Made by a program: the position numbers and the translations under genes
The notes under the pieces: model-generated
Database searches by the model: none
Seen by the model: only the letters and a program-made list of their open reading frames with translations
Told to the model about the DNA's origin: nothing
Shown: positions 19,122 to 27,670 of the stretch, piece after piece
Position numbering within the stretch: position 1 is the stretch's first letter
Layout: each line of letters opens with the position of its first letter
Source: an uncultured bacterium
Lineage (GTDB): Bacteria > Verrucomicrobiota > Kiritimatiellia > UBA8416 > CAMZLY01
Length of the DNA stretch: 44,285 bases
Direction: 5' to 3'
NCBI GenBank assembly: GCA_947311825.1
Contig: CAMZLY010000083.1
Location: forward strand, 1-44,285

Positions 19122-21215
19122 CTATCCACGTATTTGTTTCTTCTTTCTGTTCATCCAGGCAACTGCACCAAGAAAGATCAACCCCACCGGGCCTGTTCCG
19201 GGCGATAAATTTCTTCTACGTCTATGTGATGATTTATGCGGCTGACTAGTCTGCTGTGTCTGCCGAACTTGTTGTTGCTGTGTTGCCGGAACATTATTAG
19301 CAACCTGCTGCACGCTTTCTACGTCACGGGCTTCCTGTGGTCCAATATCAGATGATGCCATACGACGTGCTTCATCAAGGCTGTCACGTAACTGTTTCTG
19401 CGCATTACGATCACGTTTTATTCTTCTCTGATTGAGTCTTTTTATTTTCCAGCGTTTATATTCGTTGTCATTTTCCAGCACTAGAAATGATGTATATTCA
19501 GTTACTATCGAATACATCTCGCCCAATGATACTACCTGAGCAGTAACAGAATCTCTACTACCGTTTCTATCAGCCATTTTTAATAAGCTATCTATTCGTT
19601 TCCATGCCCACATACGCTCAACCTCCGGATTATCATCGTTCGTTGCCGGAAAGTTGAATGTTTGATTCATAGTTAAGGCAACCCCTTGAATATCTGCATT
19701 CAGTTTAACTTTTGTTTTCCCGTTGCCTTTATAGCGACCATAAACTCTAATTGGTGCACCGTAATATAAGTTAGGCAATATCTTAGGTTCGACATCATAG
19801 ACCTTGATTCCTTCGAATCTAACATCAAGATCAGTTGCTGCCGGATGTATAAGCTTACGTCTGAACGCATCTGCCATTCTTGCAAAATTGCTTCCTCTTG
19901 AAATAAACTCGGCAATCCCGCCGGAGTCCTTTGCCATCTGCTGAAGTAATGGGCGGTTAACATTATTACCAACACCAATACAGAATACACGTGCATTACG
20001 AGGTCTGGCTTTTATTCTATTGAGCAATATTTTTCTTTCACGTTGTTCAGTCATACCATCACTAAGAATCACTACGTTCAAAGTGCGGTCTGGGTCTGCA
20101 TATTTATATGCAACCGACATTGCCGGATCAAGAACTGTTCCGCCTCTAGCTTTTTGCGATGACATAAAATCAACTGCCGCCACAATGTTTTCTGCTGTAG
20201 CATTTTGAAGCGATCCAAAATGTGCATTTGGTTTTATGTTAAATGTCATAACATCAAAACGATCATCTCTGCTTAACGACTTAATAAAGCTCGCAACAGA
20301 ATTTTTTGACATTGCCAATTTACGGTCATTGCCCATGCTACCGGATATATCAATCAGAAAAACATAGTCCATGCCGGTATCTAGCTTGCCGAGATCTTCA
20401 CCAGCTGTAACTGTCATGCAAAAGTATCCATCTTCACCGGATTCTTTCGATGTAATCAAATCCATCCCGCTTTTCGGACGCATCATTTCACAAGCAAGCA
20501 CAACATCACGATTCAACTCGCCGCCGGTAGTTTCCAAGCTAGCTTGATAGTATGAGTCTGAATGCCCAACAATAATAAAGTCATCAGCATGGCTTGAACT
20601 TTCAACCTGCTTGATGGGAACCTCAGATTTAATTTCAAATGTGATTGCAAATTTTCCGTGTGTTTGCGAATCAACATTAGCTTTAGCTGTTGTTGCCAAT
20701 GGATAGACGTAATTTATCCAATCGTGATCAAAATCCATTTCCTGATAATATGTAATTTCAACCTTCTGTTCAGCACCGGCAGCAATCGGGAATATACGCA
20801 TCTCAAACGTTTTATAATCCATCTGCTCCAGCAAACCAGGATCACGTTTCTTTACCTTATAACTATTATATATCTCGCGTGCCCGTTTCTTCTCCAAGAC
20901 TTCACCTATCATTTCCTTGCCATTTATCCACATGCTGAAATTGGCAACTGATGCTCCTTTTGGCACAGGAAACGTATATAACGCTTCCACTTGCCTCTTC
21001 TCGGTATTCTTAAATACCTGAGTAACCTTCGTGACAGCAATTCCGTTATTGATGGTGACTTTTACATCATGCTCAACAATCTCAAGCACGCCGCCCAAAC
21101 CTCCATCTGCGATAAGAAGCCCTGCCGCATTACTACTGCAAGCTCCAAATTCTGTAGCCGTTATAACCAATGCTACTACCAACGCCTTCCATCCTACTAC
21201 TTTCCTCTTCATCAT
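19122..21215 (-). CDS. VIT + von Willebrand factor A domain exported protein with C-terminal sorting-like tail
   Basis: N-terminal hydrophobic segment, VIT-like KVTQVFKNTEKRQVEALYTFPVPKGASV, MIDAS DISGSMG, tail SPGTGPVGLIFLGAVAWMNRKKKQIRG. Confidence 0.9.
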   Translation of the reverse strand: MMKRKVVGWKALVVALVITATEFGACSSNAAGLLIADGGLGGVLEIVEHDVKVTINNGIAVTKVTQVFKNTEKRQVEALYTFPVPKGASVANFSMWINGKEMIGEVLEKKRAREIYNSYKVKKRDPGLLEQMDYKTFEMRIFPIAAGAEQKVEITYYQEMDFDHDWINYVYPLATTAKANVDSQTHGKFAITFEIKSEVPIKQVESSSHADDFIIVGHSDSYYQASLETTGGELNRDVVLACEMMRPKSGMDLITSKESGEDGYFCMTVTAGEDLGKLDTGMDYVFLIDISGSMGNDRKLAMSKNSVASFIKSLSRDDRFDVMTFNIKPNAHFGSLQNATAENIVAAVDFMSSQKARGGTVLDPAMSVAYKYADPDRTLNVVILSDGMTEQRERKILLNRIKARPRNARVFCIGVGNNVNRPLLQQMAKDSGGIAEFISRGSNFARMADAFRRKLIHPAATDLDVRFEGIKVYDVEPKILPNLYYGAPIRVYGRYKGNGKTKVKLNADIQGVALTMNQTFNFPATNDDNPEVERMWAWKRIDSLLKMADRNGSRDSVTAQVVSLGEMYSIVTEYTSFLVLENDNEYKRWKIKRLNQRRIKRDRNAQKQLRDSLDEARRMASSDIGPQEARDVESVQQVANNVPATQQQQVRQTQQTSQPHKSSHRRRRNLSPGTGPVGLIFLGAVAWMNRKKKQIRG

Positions 21216-21279
21216 CCTACCCTCCTAATGTGAGCCTGCACGCCATTCGTGCAGTTTAACTCACACGCCTACCTCTATC

Positions 21280-21295
21280 GCAAAGAGCGTGCCAA
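21280..21295 (-). promoter_or_regulatory. Sigma-54 (-24/-12) promoter for the VIT/vWA gene
   Basis: Minus strand TTGGCACGCTCTTTGC = TTGGCACG-N4-TTGC, GG-N10-GC spacing, 65 bp before the ATG at 21215, RBS-like GGAGGG before the ATG. Confidence 0.8.
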
Positions 21296-21374
21296 CCCTA
21301 CGGCAAAATATAAGTACCTTTATATCAACATGTTAGACATTTGGCATATAATTTATTAAAACATCTATAGACTT

Positions 21375-21399
21375 ACAATGTATATTGATGCTACATTGT
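21375..21399. promoter_or_regulatory. Inverted repeat ACAATGTA-N9-TACATTGT, candidate activator (UAS) site
   Basis: Perfect 8-bp arms located ~80-120 bp upstream of the sigma-54 promoter and just before the activator gene. Confidence 0.6.
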
Positions 21400-21403
21400 T
21401 TGT

Positions 21404-22903
21404 ATGAGAAATAAAAAAATATTATCGGACAATGACCGCCACTTCTTTGAACTTGTGACCGAGTCGACATTTGCTAATCCCTTCAGCAATGAGCGAGAAG
21501 AGTTAAATCAAAAAATTCTGAAACTATCGCCAACCATAGACAAAAAAGAGGCAATTGAGCAGATTATGGCGGCATTATCTTTACGATTAAACAAATTACG
21601 TAAGAATAATGCGGATAATATCAACAGTTACAGCCATGCAGACAGCAAACTGCTCAAATTTGCCATTCTATTTGACCTATTTCATCAATATTGTCAGCAA
21701 TTCGATGATCACATTCTCGCACAAGCATCAGAGCCAGCTGTCAATCTGCCATTATCATTTGCAAATGAAATGATGCAAGCAATGACAAAACATGGAATAT
21801 CTGAAAGAGAAGCACTGCACTATTTTGCACTTTCCTATCAGGTACGCCGTGCGTTCTTCTTTATAAATGGTAGCCTGCTCGGTACATCAGAATCTATGCG
21901 TCACTTACGCAAGCAACTCTGGAACAATATTTTTACCTGTGACGTGCACCGCTACATGGAATCCATGTGGAATCGTATGGAAGATTTCTCAACACTGTTA
22001 CTTGGCGGTACAGGAACCGGCAAAGGAACAGCGGCAGCCGCTATTGGACGATCGGGTTATATTCCATTTGATAAAAAAAACAACTTCTTTACAGAATCAT
22101 TTACGACATCTTTTGTATCGCTTAACCTGTCCCAGTTTCCTGAATCACTGATTGAATCAGAAATATTCGGTCATCGAAAAGGAGCATTTACCGGTGCCAT
22201 AGATAATCATAAAGGAATTTTCTCACGCTGCAGTGAACATGGTGCCATTTTTCTTGATGAAATAGGAGACGTTACCATTCCTGTTCAGATTAAATTGCTT
22301 CAAGTATTGCAAGAACGAACCTTCTCCCCTGTCGGTAGTCATAGCACAGAAAACTTTAAAGGCCGCGTCATAGCGGCAACTAACAGACCACTTGACAATT
22401 TGCGTACTAAAGGAGTTTTTCGAGATGATTTCTATTATAGACTTTGCTCAGACGAGATTACCGTTCCATCATTACATCAGCGGATTATGGAAGATGAAAA
22501 TGAATTAAAAATACTTCTCAGTCATATTCTAAAAAAATTACTCGGCGACAATGCAGAGAACTTTCTATCGCAAACCTTGAGCACAATCATAAAAGACGTG
22601 GGCAAAGACTACAAATGGCCCGGCAACGTTCGAGAGTTAGAACAGGCAACTCGCCGGATACTTCTAAACGGTCATTATCGAGGTGATACCGCAGAAAAAC
22701 CCGATAACACAAAAAACAACCTACTTACCAATATAGACGATGGGGCACTTAATGCCGACGAACTTATAACCGAATACTGCAAAATGCTATATAAGCGACA
22801 TCCAACTTACGGAGAAGTTGCACGCCACACCGGACTAGACTGGCGTACAGTTAAAAAATATATAGCCGCAAAAGAACGCAAGGAGCCCAAACATTTCTAT
22901 TAA
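21404..22903 (+). CDS. Sigma-54-dependent transcriptional activator (AAA+ bEBP) with uncharacterised N-terminal domain
   Basis: GGTGTGKGTAA Walker A, ESEIFGHRKGAFTGA (sigma-54 contact), GAIFLDEIGD, R-finger region, C-terminal HTH. Confidence 0.93.
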   Translation: MRNKKILSDNDRHFFELVTESTFANPFSNEREELNQKILKLSPTIDKKEAIEQIMAALSLRLNKLRKNNADNINSYSHADSKLLKFAILFDLFHQYCQQFDDHILAQASEPAVNLPLSFANEMMQAMTKHGISEREALHYFALSYQVRRAFFFINGSLLGTSESMRHLRKQLWNNIFTCDVHRYMESMWNRMEDFSTLLLGGTGTGKGTAAAAIGRSGYIPFDKKNNFFTESFTTSFVSLNLSQFPESLIESEIFGHRKGAFTGAIDNHKGIFSRCSEHGAIFLDEIGDVTIPVQIKLLQVLQERTFSPVGSHSTENFKGRVIAATNRPLDNLRTKGVFRDDFYYRLCSDEITVPSLHQRIMEDENELKILLSHILKKLLGDNAENFLSQTLSTIIKDVGKDYKWPGNVRELEQATRRILLNGHYRGDTAEKPDNTKNNLLTNIDDGALNADELITEYCKMLYKRHPTYGEVARHTGLDWRTVKKYIAAKERKEPKHFY

Positions 22904-22906
22904 CTG

Positions 22907-23072
22907 GAGGTGCTTGCAAAACTACTGTGCGAGGCAATTTTTCGTGTTTTAGGCGAGCAAATTCTGCCTTTTGAACAATTGGAGCATACCCGTAGGGTCT
23001 GTAAAATTGCGAAAAAGCAGAATATGCCGCATAAAATCAAAAAGTGCCCGCAGATAGTTTTGCAAGTGCCTC
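22907..23072 (+). repeat. Dispersed near-palindromic intergenic element, copy 1
   Basis: gaggtgcttgcaaaactactgtgcgaggc...tagttttgcaagtgcctc; terminal inverted repeats; two other copies in window. Confidence 0.93.
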
Positions 23073-23197
23073 GTTTGTTAATATTGATTATTTTGCTACT
23101 GGAATTACCAATGCTACAGTTAAGAATGTGAAGTATTGTTGGAGAGTTGAATGTGAGACTATGCGCTCGGTAGGTTTGTTGATTTGAGGTATATTAT

Positions 23198-24061
23198 ATG
23201 AATAAGATTGTTAGTAAGAAGAAGTTGGCGGCGGCGGTTTATGAAATGGAAGTTGAGGCTCCACTTATTGCGGAGGAACGGCAGGCGGGGCAGTTTATTA
23301 TTTTTCAGCTTGATACTGATTCAGGTGAACGGGTTCCATTGACCATTGCGGATGCTGATAGGGATAGGGGTACTATAACTTTGGTTTTTCAGACTGTAGG
23401 AAAGACTACCCATGATTTGGGAGAACTTGAAGTTGGGGATAGTATTAAACATCTGCTTGGTCCGCTGGGAACACCAACAAAGATTGAGAATGTTGGGCAT
23501 GTTGTTTGTGTTGGTGGCGGGATTGGTGTTGCACCGCTTCATCCAATTGCGAAAGCAATGAAGGCCGCGGGTAATAAGGTTACAATTATTCTTGGTGCCC
23601 GTAATAAGGAGTTAGTGGTTTTTGAAGATCGTATGCGTGCTATTGCTGATGAATTGATTATTTGTACTGACGATGGCTCTTATGGGCGTAAGGATTTGGT
23701 GACAGCTCCGCTTAAGGAACTTTGTGAGATGGATTCTAAGCCGGATGAGGTGATTGCGATTGGTCCGCCTATTATGATGAAGTTTTGTGCCGAGACAACG
23801 CGCCCATACGAGGTTCATACTTTGGTTTCGCTTAATACGATCATGATTGATGGTACGGGGATGTGTGGCGGTTGCCGCGTTACTGTAGGTGGTGAGACTA
23901 AGTTTGTTTGTGTTGACGGTCCAGAGTTTGATGGTCATCTGGTGGATTTTGATAATATGATGAATCGTCTTGGTGCTTATAAGAAGATTGAAGATGAAGA
24001 CCATAAGAAGTGTCATCTTGAGATCGCTGCCGAGAAGAAGGAGGCGGAACTTAATGCATAA
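23198..24061 (+). CDS. Sulfide/dihydroorotate dehydrogenase-like FAD/NAD-binding subunit (NfnA / ferredoxin-NADP reductase alpha)
   Basis: VPLTIADADRDRGTITLVFQTVGKTTHDL, GGGIGVAPLHPIAKA, C-rich MCGGCRVTVGG. Confidence 0.9.
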   Translation: MNKIVSKKKLAAAVYEMEVEAPLIAEERQAGQFIIFQLDTDSGERVPLTIADADRDRGTITLVFQTVGKTTHDLGELEVGDSIKHLLGPLGTPTKIENVGHVVCVGGGIGVAPLHPIAKAMKAAGNKVTIILGARNKELVVFEDRMRAIADELIICTDDGSYGRKDLVTAPLKELCEMDSKPDEVIAIGPPIMMKFCAETTRPYEVHTLVSLNTIMIDGTGMCGGCRVTVGGETKFVCVDGPEFDGHLVDFDNMMNRLGAYKKIEDEDHKKCHLEIAAEKKEAELNA

Positions 24062-25544
24062 ATCATCTAAAGAGCTTTTTGAAGAGGCAATCGTACAGCT
24101 TAAAGATTTGGAGCTGCGCATGGGGGAGCTTACCATGCGGGACAGGTTATCTATTCCGTTACAGGAAATGCCTAATCAGGATCCAAATGAGCGCCGAATT
24201 AATATGGGTGAGGTTGCTCTTGGGTATAGTGTTGAACAGGCCCGGGTAGAGGCAATGCGTTGTATTCAGTGTAAAACTAAGCCGTGTATTAAGGGGTGTC
24301 CGGTTGGTATTGATATTCCTGCATTTATTCAGGCTATTGCTAATAATGATCTTGAGAAAAGTATTGATATAATTAAGCAGAGCAGTCTGTTGCCGGCAGT
24401 TTGTGGGCGAGTCTGTCCGCAGGAAACGCAGTGTCAGTTATATTGTACCGTTGGTAAGTCGCTTAAAGATGTTGAAAAATCAGTCTCCATAGGGCGGCTA
24501 GAGCGGTTTGTTGCTGATTGGGAACGTGAGAATGGTATTAAGAAGCCGATTATTAAGCAGGAAACCGGTAAAAAAGTTGCCGTTATTGGTAGCGGTCCAG
24601 CCAGTATCACCGTGGCAGCTGATGTGCGGCGGGAGGGGCATGAAGTTGTTATGTTTGAAGCGTTTCATAAACCTGGCGGGGTTTTGATGTATGGAATTCC
24701 TGAATTTCGTTTGCCGAAAGCTATTGTGCAGCAGGAGATTGAAGGTCTACTTGATATGGGGGTTGAAATTAGAACAGATTTTGTGGTTGGGCGTACAAGG
24801 AAATTGCATGACCTTATTGCGAAAGATGGTTTTGATGCAGTTTTTGTTGGAACAGGTGCCGGGCTTCCTAAGTTTATGAATATTGAAGGTGAGAATCTTA
24901 TAGGCGTGTTTTCTGCTAATGAGTTTCTTACTCGTGTAAATCTAATGAAGGCGTATGACCGTGATAATGCTGATACGCCGGTTGTTGAGTCTGAAAGTTT
25001 AGCTGTTTTGGGTGGTGGCAATGTTGCTATGGATGCCGCACGAACGGCGATCCGCCTTGGTGCAAAAAAGGTCTATTTAGTATATCGTCGTACTGAAGAG
25101 GAAATGCCTGCAAGAATTGAGGAGGTTGCACATGCCCGAGAAGAGGGGGTGGAGTTTTGTATGCTTCAGAACGCCAAGGGGATTGTTGGTGATGAGTATG
25201 GGCGTGTTACTGGAATGAAATGTGTACGTTATGAACTTGGTGAGCCGGATGATTCGGGGCGAAGAAGACCGGTAGAGATTGCCGGTAGCGAATTTGTGAT
25301 GGAAGTGGACACTGTTATTGTTGCTATTGGGAATGATTCTAATCCGTTGATCAAACAGACAACACCTGCATTAGAAACAAATAAATGGGGTAATATTATT
25401 GTAGATGATACCGGCAAAACTTCACTTGATGCAGTCTATGCCGGTGGTGATATTGTTCTTGGTGCAGCTACGGTTATTCTTGCTATGGGGGAAGGTCGTC
25501 GTGCAGCGGCGGCAATTATAGAGCAGTTAGCAGTGAACAGTTAG
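24054..25544 (+). CDS. gltA: NADPH-dependent glutamate synthase small-subunit-like protein (GltA/NfnB)
   Basis: CIQCKTKPCIKGCPVGIDIP, GSGPASITVAADVRREGHEVVMFEA, GGNVAMDAARTAIRLGA. Start moved from ORF 23970 to ATG at 24054 (MHKSSKEL). Confidence 0.9.
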   Translation: MHKSSKELFEEAIVQLKDLELRMGELTMRDRLSIPLQEMPNQDPNERRINMGEVALGYSVEQARVEAMRCIQCKTKPCIKGCPVGIDIPAFIQAIANNDLEKSIDIIKQSSLLPAVCGRVCPQETQCQLYCTVGKSLKDVEKSVSIGRLERFVADWERENGIKKPIIKQETGKKVAVIGSGPASITVAADVRREGHEVVMFEAFHKPGGVLMYGIPEFRLPKAIVQQEIEGLLDMGVEIRTDFVVGRTRKLHDLIAKDGFDAVFVGTGAGLPKFMNIEGENLIGVFSANEFLTRVNLMKAYDRDNADTPVVESESLAVLGGGNVAMDAARTAIRLGAKKVYLVYRRTEEEMPARIEEVAHAREEGVEFCMLQNAKGIVGDEYGRVTGMKCVRYELGEPDDSGRRRPVEIAGSEFVMEVDTVIVAIGNDSNPLIKQTTPALETNKWGNIIVDDTGKTSLDAVYAGGDIVLGAATVILAMGEGRRAAAAIIEQLAVNS

Positions 25545-25560
25545 CAGTGAATAGTGAGTT
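25523..25560. repeat. cagttagcagtgaacagttagcagtgaatagtgagtt tandem repeat overlapping the gltA 3' end
   Basis: Internal repeats of agttagcagtgaa; similar sequence after lpdA. Confidence 0.7.
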
Positions 25561-25632
25561 CTTTTTGAGGTCTTTGATAAGTTTGGTAAAGATTATCCAG
25601 CGGCATCAAGGTGGTAGGTAGAGGGATTTATA

Positions 25633-26184
25633 ATGGAAAAGCAAATGGTAATATCGGTTATGTCCAAGGATAGACCGGGAATTATTGCAGATGTTACGGG
25701 TGTGATATATGAGCTGAACGGTAATTTGGCAGATTTAAAGCAGTCAGTACTTTGTGGTTATTTCACGATGATTCTAATGGTTTCTTTTGGTGATGATATA
25801 ACTGCTGGAGAGATTGCTGAGAAAATATCCAGCGTAGAATCTGAAACTAGACTTGAAGTTGTCGTTAAAGATTTTGTTGGGACTCTTGATTCTGGTTCTG
25901 TGATAGGTAGTAATATTTATGTTATTACTGCACAGGGTGCAAATAAAAATGGGCTAGTTGCACGTATGGGGAGGTTGTGCTTTGCCTACGGGATTAATAT
26001 TCTTGATTTTGATACCGCGGTTTCTGATGGATTATACAGTATGATTTTGCATGTAGACCTTGCTGGTGTTGCATCATTAGATGATATATATATGGCAGTT
26101 GAGGATTTTGGCAGAGAGGTTGAACTTAATGTTGTGATGCAGCATATTGATATTTTTAAAGCTACTAGTGATATATCACTATAA
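25633..26184 (+). CDS. ACT-domain regulatory protein (tandem ACT)
   Basis: MVISVMSKDRPGIIADVTGVIYELNGNLADLKQSVL and a second domain YVITAQGANKNGLVARMGRLCFAYGINI. Confidence 0.8.
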   Translation: MEKQMVISVMSKDRPGIIADVTGVIYELNGNLADLKQSVLCGYFTMILMVSFGDDITAGEIAEKISSVESETRLEVVVKDFVGTLDSGSVIGSNIYVITAQGANKNGLVARMGRLCFAYGINILDFDTAVSDGLYSMILHVDLAGVASLDDIYMAVEDFGREVELNVVMQHIDIFKATSDISL

Positions 26185-26196
26185 ATAAGGATTATT

Positions 26197-27576
26197 ATGA
26201 GTGCATCAAGAAACATTCTTGCAACAATAGATATGATACAGAAGGAGCATTTAGATGTTAGAACTGTAACGATGGGAATAAACCTAATGGAATGTTGTGG
26301 CAGTAATGTTCAGGAAACATGTCGGAAGGTGGAGAGTAAAATAATATCCGTTGCCGGCTCTTTTGTGGGCATTTGTGATGAGGTAGGTAAGACCTACGGA
26401 ATTCCGGTAGTAAATAAACGCATTTCTATAACCCCTATTGTTCATATCGGGGCTAGCTTTGATCGTTACGGATTTATTGAGCTGGCAAAAGCACTTGATC
26501 GTGCGGCAACGACTGTAGGTGTTGATATTTTAGGCGGCTTCTCTGCACAGGTGGAAAAGGGTATGACGGCAACGGATTTAGAGTATATTGCATCATTACC
26601 GGAAGCTATATCAACCACGGGTAAAATTTGTGCATCAATAAATATAGCCACCACTAAAAAGGGCATAAATATGGATGCACTTAAATTAGTGGGACAGACG
26701 GTAAAAGACTTGGCAGAGAATACTAAAGAAAATGATGGGTTTGGTGCCGCCAAGTTTGTGGTGTTTTGTAATCAGCCAGGTGACAATCCCTTTATGGCAG
26801 GTGCAATTCATGGACTAGAAGAAGCTGATGTTGTTTTGAATGTTGGTGTTAGTGGCCCTGGTGTTATTGCTCGGGCATTGGACCGCATTATAAAAAATGT
26901 TGGGTGTGCAAATCTTAGACTTGATGATCTTGCAGAGGAAATTAAACAGACTACATTTCGTGTTACACGTTGTGGCGAACTGATTGGTCGGCGTGTGTCT
27001 GAAAAGCTAGGAGTGGAGTTTGGGGTAGTAGATCTTTCGTTAGCACCTACGCCAACAATAGGGGATAGTGTTGGTGAAATTTTCCAGATTCTGGGCGTCG
27101 ATGATGTAGGTGCACCAGGGTCAACGGCAATTCTTGCAATGCTGAATGATGCTGTAAAAAAAGGCGGAGTATTTGCCAGTAAAACTGTCGGTGGATTAAG
27201 TGGTGCATTTATTCCTGTTATGGAAGATGCGGTGTTGGCAGATGCTGTAGAAAAAGGATCACTTAGTCTTGAAAAACTGGAAGCCATGACTTGTGTCTGC
27301 TCGGTTGGATTGGATATGGTTCCTATTCCTGGTTCAGTAGGTGCTGATACTATTTCGGCAATTATTGCTGACGAGATGGCGTTAGGTATGATTAATCAAA
27401 AAACTACCGCCGCACGTCTTATTCCTGTTCCTGGAAAAAAAGCTGGTGAGCATGTGAGCTTTGGTGGGCTCTTTGGTGCCAGTCCGATATTACCGGTTAA
27501 TAATATTGGTAAATCAAAACGGTTTATAGAGTGGGGAGGACGTATCCCCGCACCAATACATAGTTTTAAAAACTAG
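26197..27576 (+). CDS. PFL family protein (DUF711/UPF0210)
   Basis: 459 aa; NLMECCGS...GASFDRYGFIELAKALD, VCSVGLDMVPIPGSVGADTISAIIADEMALGMINQKTTAARLIPVPGKKAGEHVSFGGLFG; follows an ACT gene. Confidence 0.88.
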   Translation: MSASRNILATIDMIQKEHLDVRTVTMGINLMECCGSNVQETCRKVESKIISVAGSFVGICDEVGKTYGIPVVNKRISITPIVHIGASFDRYGFIELAKALDRAATTVGVDILGGFSAQVEKGMTATDLEYIASLPEAISTTGKICASINIATTKKGINMDALKLVGQTVKDLAENTKENDGFGAAKFVVFCNQPGDNPFMAGAIHGLEEADVVLNVGVSGPGVIARALDRIIKNVGCANLRLDDLAEEIKQTTFRVTRCGELIGRRVSEKLGVEFGVVDLSLAPTPTIGDSVGEIFQILGVDDVGAPGSTAILAMLNDAVKKGGVFASKTVGGLSGAFIPVMEDAVLADAVEKGSLSLEKLEAMTCVCSVGLDMVPIPGSVGADTISAIIADEMALGMINQKTTAARLIPVPGKKAGEHVSFGGLFGASPILPVNNIGKSKRFIEWGGRIPAPIHSFKN

Positions 27577-27670
27577 CCAATGAGGTTGCTATTAATATTC
27601 CCAAAACAAATAAGTCCGATGGGCACAACCAGCACCAAATAGTTAAGAATAAAAATCCGTTGCCTTAAAT

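Noticed and set aside
22910-23131. ORF of 73 aa on + strand
   Set aside because: Lies almost entirely in the dispersed palindromic repeat; no start context or family signal.
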